A stretch of 64,000 nucleotides of DNA from Marinomonas ostreistagni (GCF_016888445.1 NZ_JAFEKF010000002.1:186001-250000), one strand, 5' to 3'; positions 37,098 to 44,226 are shown, counted from the stretch's first letter. The notes: generated by a model from the sequence alone, not told the origin. Translations and numbers: made by a program.

Positions 37098-37982
37098 TTA
37101 TGACGGTTGAAACCACGCTTGGCTATGCAAGTACGCCATCAATTCATCGCGCAATAGCTTGGCACGCACCGATAAACTGCGTCGATACGGCCACACCATA
37201 TAAATTTCGCGACTGCGCCCGCGCCACTCCGGCAACACCCGCTGTAAGTGACCTTGCTGCATCTCTTCATAGACCAAGCTCTCCGGCAAAAAGGTCACCC
37301 CTTGGCCGTGCTTCACTAGATTGACGGCAATGCGCATATCGTTGCTGGTGTGGCGATGGGATTTATCCAGCGTCACGCTTTTGCCGGATTGGTGAATCAA
37401 ATGCCACTCGGCAAACAACTGGCCCGCTACGCTTTGGGTTTGCTCCAGTTGCTCTAGCGTCGTAGGAAATGGCGCTAAGCTCGGTGACGCGACCAGCACG
37501 CCTTGGATCTCGCCGACCTTGCGCTGAATCAGTGACAGATTGGCCGACTGCCCCGAACGCAAGGCCAAATCCGCCTGCGTATCTTGCAAGCTTTCGTAAC
37601 TGTTACTGAGCTCAATACGTAGGGATATTTGCGGGTATCGTGCGGTAAATTGCGCCCAAAATTCATCAAGTGGCCCAGCACCTAAGTTCGTTGGCGCAAG
37701 GATTTTAACCTCACCTTCGAGACTATTAAGCGTGTGATCCAGGTCTGAGATACGCTGGTCCAACGCCTCGATAAACTCCGCACACTCGCGGTAATAAGAC
37801 TCGCCCGTGGTGGTCAGCGTCAGCCCCTTCGTCGAGCGATGCAGCAACACCGCTTCGAGCGTGTTTTCCAGTGCAGCGATGCGGCGCGATACCGTCGCAA
37901 TGGTCATGCCCAACTTATCCGCCGCCGCGGTTAGGCTTTTGGCCTCAGCGGCCACGATAAAGATTTTAAGATCGTCCAGCAT
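37098..37982 (-). CDS. LysR-family transcriptional regulator
   Basis: Regulator of 294 aa of the CrgA/AaeR-like subgroup. The winged helix covers residues 1-60 (FIVAAEAKSLTAAADKLGMT, then IATVSRRIAALE), followed by the effector domain to 285. It is upstream of the TSUP gene and divergent from the DUF2798 gene, with an inverted repeat TTACCAA/TTGGTAA in the gap. Control of one or both neighbours is likely. The effector is unknown. Confidence 0.88.
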   Translation of the reverse strand: MLDDLKIFIVAAEAKSLTAAADKLGMTIATVSRRIAALENTLEAVLLHRSTKGLTLTTTGESYYRECAEFIEALDQRISDLDHTLNSLEGEVKILAPTNLGAGPLDEFWAQFTARYPQISLRIELSNSYESLQDTQADLALRSGQSANLSLIQRKVGEIQGVLVASPSLAPFPTTLEQLEQTQSVAGQLFAEWHLIHQSGKSVTLDKSHRHTSNDMRIAVNLVKHGQGVTFLPESLVYEEMQQGHLQRVLPEWRGRSREIYMVWPYRRSLSVRAKLLRDELMAYLHSQAWFQPS

Positions 37983-38022
37983 TTTGCATTTCTGTAAAAA
38001 GGGTTATTAAAAGTGGCTATTT

Positions 38023-38045
38023 TTACCAATATAACGCTTTGGTAA
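38023..38045. promoter_or_regulatory. Probable LysR operator
   Basis: TTACCAA (38023-38029) and TTGGTAA (38039-38045) form a 23-bp interrupted palindrome between the divergent LysR and DUF2798 genes. Confidence 0.5.
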
Positions 38046-38086
38046 GCTTCTCGCATTCGTTAATAGCCATTTTTGAGGACGTTTTT

Positions 38087-38299
38087 ATGAAGCACCGTAT
38101 TGTCTTTGCCGCCATGATGTCATTTGTTTTATCCCTGCTGATGTCGGCTTGGGTGACCTTTATGAACATCGGCGCCCACCCTGAGTTTGTCTCGTTTTGG
38201 CTGCACGCATGGATCTACGCATGGCCCGCCGCTGCCGCGATTTCATTTGTGTTCGCACCCTACTTACATCAGCTCGCCACCAAACTCACCAGTAAATAA
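38087..38299 (+). CDS. DUF2798-family small membrane protein
   Basis: A 70-aa inner-membrane protein with two helices (about residues 7-27 and 39-60). The sequence MSFVLSLLMSAWVTFMNIG and the following WLHAWIYAWPAAAAISF match the DUF2798 pattern, a family of unknown function often beside a LysR gene. The ATG at 38087 follows TTGAGGACG; the longer frame from 38039 runs through the operator. A terminator follows directly. Confidence 0.82.
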   Translation: MKHRIVFAAMMSFVLSLLMSAWVTFMNIGAHPEFVSFWLHAWIYAWPAAAAISFVFAPYLHQLATKLTSK

Positions 38300-38305
38300 A
38301 CACCA

Positions 38306-38340
38306 AAAAGCCACATCAGACTTCTCTTGGCGTGGCTTTT
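38306..38340 (+). terminator. Terminator after the DUF2798 gene
   Basis: AAAAGCCAC pairs with GTGGCTTTT around a 17-base loop. Confidence 0.65.
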
Positions 38341-38354
38341 CTACACCTACTCTG

Positions 38355-38376
38355 TAAGACCGCGCTATGCGCGGGA
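38355..38376 (+). repeat. REP-like 22-bp motif, copy 1
   Basis: A GACCGCGC...GCGCGGG palindrome. The same motif recurs at 39029 and 41077 in direct orientation and at 42393 inverted. It marks the left edge of the accessory island and resembles the GTAGGA-type REP sequences of pseudomonads. Confidence 0.6.
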
Positions 38377-38414
38377 ACAATAATGTTATCCGCTTTACCT
38401 TATGTTCAATTAAC

Positions 38415-38461
38415 TGTACAAGTATGAATTCTAGGCTTATACTTGTCCTATTAAATGTACA
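38415..38461. promoter_or_regulatory. YefM-YoeB operator
   Basis: TGTACA occurs at 38415-38420 and 38456-38461, the core motif known for YefM operators. Between them ACAAGTAT (38418-38425) and ATACTTGT (38439-38446) form an inverted repeat. The site ends 12 bases before the antitoxin start, fitting autoregulation by the complex. Confidence 0.65.
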
Positions 38462-38473
38462 TGTGGAGGTTCT

Positions 38474-38728
38474 ATGAGAATTGTATCTTTTACAGAAGCA
38501 AGAAATAGTCTTAAAACTGTGTTGGATGGCGTTGTAAATGATGCGGATACCACGGTGATTACTCGTCGTGATTCAGAAGACGCCGTTGTCATGTCACTAG
38601 ATTACTACAACAGCTTGATGGAAACCGTTCATTTGCTTCGCTCACCGCAGAATGCTGAACACTTGAGCCGCTCAATAGCACAGTACCGTGCAGGCAAAAC
38701 CGCAGCACGAGAGCTAATTGATGAGTAG
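38474..38728 (+). CDS. yefM: YefM-type antitoxin
   Basis: Antitoxin of 84 aa that should bind its operator through the N-terminal Phd/YefM fold (MRIVSFTEARNSLKTVLDGV) and neutralise YoeB through the C-terminal tail. The central VITRRDSEDAVVMSLDYYNS is a family hallmark. A GGAGG site precedes the ATG. The last eight bases overlap the toxin gene, giving coupled translation. It lies at the left end of the accessory island. Confidence 0.92.
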   Translation: MRIVSFTEARNSLKTVLDGVVNDADTTVITRRDSEDAVVMSLDYYNSLMETVHLLRSPQNAEHLSRSIAQYRAGKTAARELIDE

Positions 38729-38987
38729 CCAACGTTTACTATCGTGGACTGATGAGGCATGGGGTGACTATGTTTATTGGCAAACACAAGATAAGAAAAC
38801 ATTAAAGCGTATCAATAAGCTTATCAACGATGTAAAGCGTTCACCATTTGAGGGGATTGGTAAGCCTGAGCCTCTAAAAGAGAGCTTGGCGGGGTTCTGG
38901 TCGCGCCGTATTGATGATACCAATCGACTAGTTTACGCAGTCGATGACCACTCCATCACAATACTTTCTTGTCGTTATCACTACTGA
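38721..38987 (+). CDS. yoeB: YoeB-type mRNA-interferase toxin
   Basis: RelE-fold ribosome-dependent endoribonuclease of 88 aa. The C-terminal catalytic region ends SILSCRYHY-like (ITILSCRYHY), with the histidine and tyrosine that YoeB needs; earlier LKRINKLINDVKRSPFEGIG and EPLKESLAGFWSRRI are typical. The ATG at 38721 overlaps the antitoxin end by eight bases. It looks intact. A chromosomal copy such as this can stabilise nearby accessory DNA. Confidence 0.93.
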   Translation: MSSQRLLSWTDEAWGDYVYWQTQDKKTLKRINKLINDVKRSPFEGIGKPEPLKESLAGFWSRRIDDTNRLVYAVDDHSITILSCRYHY

Positions 38988-39028
38988 GCCCCCATTAGCA
39001 GAGTGCTCACGAGTGTCAGTTCACTTAG

Positions 39029-39185
39029 TAGGACCGCGCTGTGCGCGGGAAAATCGACATCCCCCGCCCTAAATCATTGGAAACCACGCCTGAATCGCTT
39101 AGTCTTTCATCATTGCTGTCATGGAAGACGAAAAGCCCGCCTTAACGCCTCCCTGATGCACGGTTATTTAGAAAACCACGCATGC
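39029..39185 (+). repeat. 157-bp island repeat, copy 1
   Basis: Identical in length to 41077-41233 and about 93 percent identical by eye (11 differences). It begins with the REP-like motif. No protein-coding role is apparent. After copy 1, a 126-base A/T-rich segment intervenes before the shared 18-base tail TGCGCACTATTAAAATGT at 39312-39329. Confidence 0.85.
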
Positions 39186-39311
39186 TTGTTTTGAAAGTCC
39201 AAGAGGTGCGTAAATTCTATTTGATCCATTAAAAATCATATAGTTAGTGCTTATAAATTATAAGAACTAAGCAGAATAATGAGCACGTACGGTTTATTGG
39301 GTAAGCGCGGG
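39186..39311. other. 126-base segment interrupting the island repeat
   Basis: Present only in the left copy of the repeat and flanked by TGC on both sides. At 39244-39271 it holds an imperfect 13-bp inverted repeat (TTAGTGCTTATAA with TTATAAGAACTAA). No gene is seen in it. It could be a small insertion, or the right copy may have lost it. The rest of the 380-base gap between yoeB and the TIR-like gene is the repeat and its tail. Confidence 0.5.
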
Positions 39312-39367
39312 TGCGCACTATTAAAATGTTATGTGCCAATAAAAATTAGTCATGTAGGGAATTTCAA

Positions 39368-40210
39368 ATGGGAAAAGAAAACAAGGACTGCTTTATAATA
39401 ATGCCAATAGCCGATGCCGATGGCTATGAGAAAGGGCACTTTCTAAGAGTTTATGAAGATATAGTTAAACCAGCAGTTCAAGATTCAGGGTTCGTAGCAA
39501 CCAGAGCTGACGAGGTAAAAGAGACAAATTTCATCCACTTGGATATTCTTAAAAAGCTCATTGATGCCCCTATTGCGATTTGCGATTTAAGCTCAAGAAA
39601 TCCAAATGTTCTTTTTGAATTGGGAATTAGACAGGCTTTTGATAAGCCAGTTGTTCTCATTCAAGAAAAAGGAACTCCTAAAATCTTTGATATTGGGCCG
39701 TTACGTTACCTTGAATACGATAAAGGCATGAAGTATCACGATGTTTTGAGAACACAAAAAGAACTCTCTGAGGCTATAGTTGCTACCAAGACAGCAGAAG
39801 GCCAACAAGGTAATATCAATTCAATTGTCAGGCTGATGGCCTTGAGCAATCCTGCATCTATACCAACCCTTGAAGGCGATAATAAAGAAGCTCTTGCTAT
39901 AGATATACTTCAATCACAGCTTAATGATATGCGTAAGATGATGGAGATTTCTTTGATGGAGAATAAACGAGGAAGCAGCAAGGGAAGCATTCACCTAATC
40001 GAATATGAACGAATTTCCAATAAGCTCGACAAGTTAATTAACTCTAGAAACCGTATGTCCAAATCTAATCTCGAAGGTGAGTACCACCGATTAATGATGG
40101 AAACAGAGGAGCTAGCTATGCACTGCGATGAAAAGACTGATCATCGAATGCTTCGCTATTTGATGGAAAGAATCCACCGTTCGATGCATAGCGATTTTGG
40201 TGATGAGTAA
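39368..40210 (+). CDS. TIR/nucleoside-deoxyribosyltransferase-like protein, probable defence effector
   Basis: Cytosolic 280-aa protein. Residues 7-105 form a Rossmann-like domain of the TIR/deoxyribosyltransferase-like class: CFIIMPIAD, RADEVKETNFIHLDILKKL, then ICDLSSRNPNVLFELGIRQA, with D73, N78-P79-N80 and the likely catalytic E84. Such domains cut the glycosidic bond of nucleotides or NAD in several anti-phage systems. Residues about 175-280 are helical and charged, possibly for self-assembly or sensing. No partner gene of a known system (Thoeris, CBASS) is adjacent. It is the gene of a cassette ending in a clear attC site and is visibly A/T-richer than the core genes. The activity is inferred, not shown. 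Confidence 0.68.
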   Translation: MGKENKDCFIIMPIADADGYEKGHFLRVYEDIVKPAVQDSGFVATRADEVKETNFIHLDILKKLIDAPIAICDLSSRNPNVLFELGIRQAFDKPVVLIQEKGTPKIFDIGPLRYLEYDKGMKYHDVLRTQKELSEAIVATKTAEGQQGNINSIVRLMALSNPASIPTLEGDNKEALAIDILQSQLNDMRKMMEISLMENKRGSSKGSIHLIEYERISNKLDKLINSRNRMSKSNLEGEYHRLMMETEELAMHCDEKTDHRMLRYLMERIHRSMHSDFGDE

Positions 40211-40213
40211 GGC

Positions 40214-40313
40214 ACATAACAAACCAAGTCAGCGGGACACCAACACGTAGGCCCCCGTCACTTCGTTCCGTATTTTAGCCTACGTGTTATTGCCCCTGCT
40301 TGGGGCGTTATGC
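40214..40313 (+). other. Integron attC recombination site 1
   Basis: Begins CATAAC at 40215-40220 and ends GTTATGC at 40307-40313. The outer arms pair as ATAAC-NNN-CCAAG with CTTGG-NNN-GTTAT. The inner arms pair over AACACGTAGGC/GCCTACGTGTT around a 25-base loop. This imperfect hairpin with unpaired bases is the attC form. It starts three bases after the stop of the TIR-like gene. Confidence 0.88.
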
Positions 40314-40374
40314 AATTCAAGGAAGCTCCAAATGGATTGAGGCCGTATCGGATAAAAAACCTAGGAGGACAGCA

Positions 40375-40638
40375 TCAGTCGCCGTAATGCGATCGGGCTC
40401 GGATAATCACCACTACACAGCGACCATTCTCAATCCGATAGACGATCCTGTCTTGGAAGCTTAAGCGAACGGAGTAATAGCCCTTTAAATCACCGACTAG
40501 CGGTTTGCCAGTTTCGGGAGCTACGGAGATCTTGTGACGCAGGATATCTTTTAGCTTGTCCTTAAGCTTAGGGGGTAGCTTGGCAATATCTATTTGCGCT
40601 TGCTTGGTGAACTCGATTTGGTAGGTCTGCTCTGTCAC
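40375..40638 (-). CDS. RelE/ParE-superfamily toxin
   Basis: Toxin of 87 aa of the RelE/YafQ fold. YQIEFTKQAQIDIAKLPPKL opens the protein; LVGDLKGYYSVRLSFQDRIV and the final VVVIIRARSHYGD strand are typical of the mRNA-interferase branch (Arg and His/Tyr near the end). The start overlaps the antitoxin stop by four bases. It is on the minus strand, opposite to the other genes of the array, as toxin-antitoxin cassettes in integrons often are. They carry their own promoters. Confidence 0.9.
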   Translation of the reverse strand: MTEQTYQIEFTKQAQIDIAKLPPKLKDKLKDILRHKISVAPETGKPLVGDLKGYYSVRLSFQDRIVYRIENGRCVVVIIRARSHYGD

Positions 40639-40895
40639 AGAGGCTCCCTAAACACGTCTTCAAAGCTATCAGTCTCACCTTCATCTGCTTCTTTAACGGA
40701 TTGATCAAAGGTTTGCTTAAAGTTTGGCTGTGTCAGCAAATGAAGAGTTTCTTGCAAGCTCTCGTAGTCTTCTGCTGACATGATCACTGCGTTACCAGTT
40801 TTATGTTGTACTTCGATGATTTCGTGTTGTTGGTTGGTTTGCTTAATCAGCTCAAAGAAGGCTTTTCGAGCTTCTGTCGCTGTCATCTTTACCAT
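40635..40895 (-). CDS. Phd/YefM-family antitoxin
   Basis: Antitoxin of 86 aa, partner of the downstream RelE-like toxin. The N-terminal fold reads MTATEARKAFFELIKQTNQQ and the middle VIMSAEDYESLQETLHLL; the acidic tail (EADEGETDSFEDVFREPL) should wrap the toxin. It is related to, but clearly diverged from, the YefM at 38474. The first residues MVKM give two possible starts, at 40895 and 40886. Confidence 0.9.
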   Translation of the reverse strand: MVKMTATEARKAFFELIKQTNQQHEIIEVQHKTGNAVIMSAEDYESLQETLHLLTQPNFKQTFDQSVKEADEGETDSFEDVFREPL

Positions 40896-41076
40896 GATGA
40901 TAGGTCCTCTAAAAACGTACCACTTGAGTGTTTGAGAAGTATATTTTCATTTGGCTAATTCGATCAATAAATGATCACTTTGAACTATTGAGCTTTTCGT
41001 ATGCCCGCTCTATTTGAAGAACTTAGCTGCGTCCTAAGTGACAATCAGTTGTAACAGTCAGCTTTTGTTGGTGCTG

Positions 41077-41233
41077 TAGGACGGCGCTTTGCGCGGGAAA
41101 ATCGATATCCCCCGCTCGAAATCATTGGAAACCACACTAGAATCGCTTAGTCTTTCATCATTGCTGTCATGGAAGACGAAAAGCCCGCCTTAACGCCTCC
41201 CTGACGCACGGTGATTTAGAAAAACACGCATGC
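41077..41233 (+). repeat. 157-bp island repeat, copy 2
   Basis: Second direct copy of the repeat at 39029-39185, starting with the REP-like motif. The shared 18-base tail follows without interruption (41231-41248). The two loci then diverge exactly after ATGT, the position where an integron core site G-TT would be cut. It fills the 369-base gap between the antitoxin and cupin genes, where no classical attC was found; the rest of the gap shows nothing clear. Confidence 0.85.
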
Positions 41234-41264
41234 GCACTATTAAAATGTGAGCTTGAAGGGAAGC

Positions 41265-41630
41265 ATGAAGTACGATCCGATCAATATAAAAAATAAGCTG
41301 GCTCTTTTCGATGAGCTCTGGTCCCCTCGCGTAATAGCTGAAATGAATGACTACCAGTTCAAGCTTGCGAAAGGTGAAGGGGATTTTGTCTGGCATGATC
41401 ACCCTGATACCGATGAGGTTTTTATCGTAATGGAGGGTCAGCTTGTTATTGAATTTCGTGATGGGGCGGTAACGTTAAACCCTGGAGAGATGTATGTGAT
41501 TCCAAAGGGTGTTGAGCATAAACCTTTCGCTAAAGGCCTTGTGCAGGTTTTGCTTGTAGAGCCTAAAGGTGTTGTGAACACGGGTGAATCTGGTGGCACT
41601 CTTACCGCAGAGAACGATATTTGGGTTTAA
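41265..41630 (+). CDS. Small cupin-domain protein
   Basis: Single-domain cupin of 121 aa. Motif one is visible as GEGDFVWHDHPDTDEVFIVMEG (metal ligands His, His and Glu) and motif two as NPGEMYVIPKGVEHKP. It resembles the mannose-6-phosphate isomerase-like cupins (COG0662), often of unknown function. The ATG at 41265 follows AAGGGA; the GTG at 41247 lies at the repeat boundary. It is a cassette gene, ending just before an attC site. Confidence 0.85.
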   Translation: MKYDPINIKNKLALFDELWSPRVIAEMNDYQFKLAKGEGDFVWHDHPDTDEVFIVMEGQLVIEFRDGAVTLNPGEMYVIPKGVEHKPFAKGLVQVLLVEPKGVVNTGESGGTLTAENDIWV

Positions 41631-41632
41631 AG

Positions 41633-41700
41633 CTAACAAGCGGCGCGAGACGGACCAAATTTCCGCTCGTACCTTGCGCCGTTCATGTGGGGCGTTATGC
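41633..41700 (+). other. Integron attC recombination site 2
   Basis: Starts CTAAC and ends GTTATGC (41694-41700), the same end as site 1. Inner arms pair CGGCGCGAG with CTTGCGCCG (one mismatch) and GAGACGGA with TCCGCTC. It is shorter than site 1, and the outer arm carries extra unpaired bases. It begins within three bases of the cupin stop. Confidence 0.78.
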
Positions 41701-41714
41701 TGCTAGGAGTAAAT

Positions 41715-42191
41715 ATGTTGAGATTTGATCAGGGCAACGCTCGGTTTAATTGTCGTAGTGCTGCTGTGATAATTGATGAAAATCATGTGTTGTTGCATAG
41801 ACTTGCAGGTGACCCTTTTTGGGCATTGCCGGGCGGTAAAGTAGAGTTTTTTGAAAACTCAGACGATACATTGAAAAGAGAGCTGCTTGAAGAGCTGTCT
41901 ATCCAGTCAGTTGTTGAAAGGCATCTTTGGTATGTTGAAAGCTTTTTTGAGTTTTCTGGTAAAAAGTATCACGAATTAGCCAATTACTTTTTGGTGCGCT
42001 TGAGTTTTCCACAGAAGTTACCAAAAACTGAGACTTTTCATGGTATAGAGTCTGACGTAGATTTAGAGTTTCGCTGGTTCCCATTGACTGATTTAGCAGA
42101 CATCGATATTAGACCTAGGTTTTTACGCTCTGGCTTATTAGATTTACCTAGCGAAACAAGATATATCAAGCTAAATGAAAACGCAGCATAA
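41715..42191 (+). CDS. NUDIX hydrolase
   Basis: Pyrophosphohydrolase of 158 aa. The Nudix box GGKVEFFENSDDTLKRELLE (with EELSI following) keeps the G-x5-E-x7-RE-x2-EE pattern that binds Mg. An AGGAGT site fixes the ATG at 41715. Cassette-borne Nudix proteins are common in environmental integrons. The substrate (a nucleoside diphosphate derivative) is unknown. It is A/T-rich like the other cassette genes, and its stop lies inside the following attC site. Confidence 0.9.
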   Translation: MLRFDQGNARFNCRSAAVIIDENHVLLHRLAGDPFWALPGGKVEFFENSDDTLKRELLEELSIQSVVERHLWYVESFFEFSGKKYHELANYFLVRLSFPQKLPKTETFHGIESDVDLEFRWFPLTDLADIDIRPRFLRSGLLDLPSETRYIKLNENAA

Positions 42192-42264
42192 CAAACCGTT
42201 TAAGCTGGTTCGCAAACGCTCAAACATGGCATAGGTTCACTCACAGCTTAACGCGACGTTAAAT
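42186..42264 (+). other. Integron attC recombination site 3
   Basis: Starts GCATAAC and ends GTTAAAT, which fits the GTTRRRY core consensus. The arms pair as TAAC-NNNN-CGTTTAAGCTG with CAGCTTAACG-NNNN-GTTA (one bulge). It is the last attC in the array and overlaps the stop of the NUDIX gene. Confidence 0.85.
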
Positions 42265-42392
42265 TTAAATAACCCATGAACACCCTTCCATGCATTCAAT
42301 TGGCACGCTTTTTAAACAATTAAGTTGCATGGAAGAGTGCCCCAACGATCCTGCACCCTCGACAAAACCAAAGCCTCGCAAACCTAAAAGAC

Positions 42393-42414
42393 TCCCGCGC
42401 GCAGCGCGGTCCTA
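42393..42414 (-). repeat. REP-like 22-bp motif, inverted copy
   Basis: Reverse complement of the motif that opens the island at 38355. With the two direct copies inside, the accessory island is framed by inverted copies. The 427-base gap between the NUDIX and symporter genes also holds attC 3, a CTTCCATGCA inverted repeat (42284-42335), the LysR remnant and a terminator. Confidence 0.6.
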
Positions 42415-42421
42415 CAAGGGC

Positions 42422-42571
42422 TTAAACCAGTGCCCAGAACGCCTCAACCAGTGGTTTTTTCAGGCTCTTCTGTAAGGTAGACAAGCCAATATCATAAGGC
42501 TCTATCAGGACGCCATTATGCAGTTTTATTTCGATGTGCGGGTGCACTTGGCGAAAGCATTTAGAGATAAA
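42422..42571 (-). pseudogene. Remnant of a LysR-type effector domain
   Basis: The minus strand reads CFRQVHPHIEIKLHNGVLI, then EPYDIGL, LSTLQKSLKKPLVEAFWALV and a stop at 42422. The first part matches the start of a LysR substrate domain; the last part matches its C-terminal helix. The roughly 150 residues between and the DNA-binding domain are missing, so it looks like an internally deleted relic at the right edge of the island. Confidence 0.5.
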
Positions 42572-42599
42572 AAAACGGCCTCACTAGGAGGCCGTTTTT
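42571..42599. terminator. Bidirectional terminator before the symporter gene
   Basis: AAAAACGGCCTC with GAGGCCGTTTTT, loop of five. It ends the minus-strand symporter transcript and could also stop read-through from the island. Confidence 0.9.
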
Positions 42600-42618
42600 C
42601 TAATCACACTCTACCTGA

Positions 42619-44058
42619 CTAAGACTGTTTCTCAGTCGGCGTGTTGTCACTTTCGTCTTCGTTGTGCTCGTTCCAGATTGAGTCGTCGATCTGGCCTTTT
42701 AGCTCTGGGTATTCTTTGGCATCAAAAATCGGGATGTGATTTTTGCGTTGCGCAAAGTAGTCTTTGGTCAGTTTCACCACGACACCAGACAGCAAGACGA
42801 TGGCGATCAAGTTGATGGTTGCCATCAGACCCATCGCAGCGTCGGCGGCGTTGAAGACCATTTGAACGCTTTCGTACGCGCCCCAAGGGATCATTGCTAA
42901 CGCCAAGATACGCAAGATGAAGATGCCTGGCTTGGTCGCCCATTTTAGGTACGTCAGGGCGTTTTCAGCGTAGCTGTAGTTACCGATGATCGAGGTAAAG
43001 GCGAAGAACAAGATGGCGATCGCGACGAAGTAGCTACCAAAGCCGCCGATATGCTCATCTAGAGCGGTTTGCGTCAGCATGATGCCGGTCTCATCTGTCC
43101 CCATGGCACCCGATAGCAAGATCATCAGCGCGGTGGCGGTACAGACCAGCAGCGTATCGATGAATACGCCCAATGACTGCACCATGCCTTGTGATGATGG
43201 GTGGTGTGGGTAAGGTGTCGCGACTGCGGCGATGTTTGGCGCTGAACCCATACCGGCTTCGTTGGAGAACAAACCACGTTTAACACCGTTTAACAGTGCA
43301 CCGGCGACGCCGCCAGCGGCTTGTTCAAAGCCAAAGGCACTCTTCACAATCAACGCTAATGCTGCTGGAACCTCGTCAATATTGACGACGATAACAAATA
43401 GAGCCAGTAGCAAATACGCTGCTGCCATAAAAGGCACTAGGATCTCTGCAACGCGAGCGATCTTTTTGATGCCACCAAAGATCACGATCGCGGCAAGGCC
43501 CATTACCACAAAGCCAGTGACAAGCTTAGGCACATCGAAGGCTTCTTCCATGGCGCCGGCGATCGAGTTGGCTTGTACGGCGTTGAACACGAGACCAAAC
43601 GCTAGGATCAGTGCTAACGAAAACAACGCCCCTGCCCAAGGCGCTTTCAGGCCGCGAGCAATGTAAAATGCTGGGCCGCCACGCAGTTGGCCGTTGGCAT
43701 CGCGCACCTTGTATAGCTGCGCTAGCGTGCTCTCAGCGTAGGCAGTGGCCATACCGATCAAAGCAACCATCCACATCCAAAAAATCGCGCCAGGGCCACC
43801 TAAGACCAGTGCTACGGCCACGCCGGCCATATTGCCGGTGCCGACGCGTGACGCCAAGCTGGTACATAGGGCTTGAAAAGGAGAAATGCCACCGCGATCA
43901 TTTTGTGGTGCACGCATAATGGTGCGAATGAACTCTGGGAAGTGGCGGATCTGAATGAACGCCAAGCGGATGGTGAAAAACACGCCGACCGCAAGGAGCC
44001 CGTAAATGAGGATATAGCCCCAAAACAGATTGTTTAACGTATCAATGATGGTTGCCAT
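42619..44058 (-). CDS. Alanine/glycine:sodium symporter (AGCS family)
   Basis: Inner-membrane symporter of 479 aa with about ten to eleven helices that imports alanine or glycine with Na+. The family signatures are CTSLASRVGTGNMAGVAVAL near residue 65 and LFSNEAGMGSAPNIAAVATP near residue 265. I chose the ATG at 44058, preceded by GGAGCGCCTC; the four-residue extension is unlikely. A hydrophilic acidic tail closes the protein. A terminator follows 20 bases later. Confidence 0.94.
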   Translation of the reverse strand: MATIIDTLNNLFWGYILIYGLLAVGVFFTIRLAFIQIRHFPEFIRTIMRAPQNDRGGISPFQALCTSLASRVGTGNMAGVAVALVLGGPGAIFWMWMVALIGMATAYAESTLAQLYKVRDANGQLRGGPAFYIARGLKAPWAGALFSLALILAFGLVFNAVQANSIAGAMEEAFDVPKLVTGFVVMGLAAIVIFGGIKKIARVAEILVPFMAAAYLLLALFVIVVNIDEVPAALALIVKSAFGFEQAAGGVAGALLNGVKRGLFSNEAGMGSAPNIAAVATPYPHHPSSQGMVQSLGVFIDTLLVCTATALMILLSGAMGTDETGIMLTQTALDEHIGGFGSYFVAIAILFFAFTSIIGNYSYAENALTYLKWATKPGIFILRILALAMIPWGAYESVQMVFNAADAAMGLMATINLIAIVLLSGVVVKLTKDYFAQRKNHIPIFDAKEYPELKGQIDDSIWNEHNEDESDNTPTEKQS

Positions 44059-44226
44059 GAGGCGCTCCATAGTTATGTTTGTTATTCAAAGGCGAGCACG
44101 TTTGGCTTGTTACTGAGCGCAACGTGGGTGCTCCCTTCCCTCGAAGCGCGCAAGGATAGCGCGGCCTTAAAACATAGCAAGGATAAAGCTGACCAACTGA
44201 ACAAATAGGGTGCAAAAACTAAGTAA

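Noticed and set aside
39368..40210. Thoeris or CBASS system around the TIR-like gene
   Set aside because: No ThsA-like SIR2/SLOG gene and no CD-NTase gene is near it, so no known system can be named.
40896..41264. A fourth classical attC site between the antitoxin and cupin genes
   Set aside because: I found the 157-bp repeat but no pair of complementary core boxes; only the divergence point resembles a core site.
42290..42475. 61-aa plus-strand frame after attC 3
   Set aside because: It runs through the inverted repeat, the REP-like motif and the LysR remnant and has no ribosome site.
38300..42600. CRISPR array from the repeated motifs
   Set aside because: Repeats are few, unequal in spacing and separated by genes; no cas genes are present.
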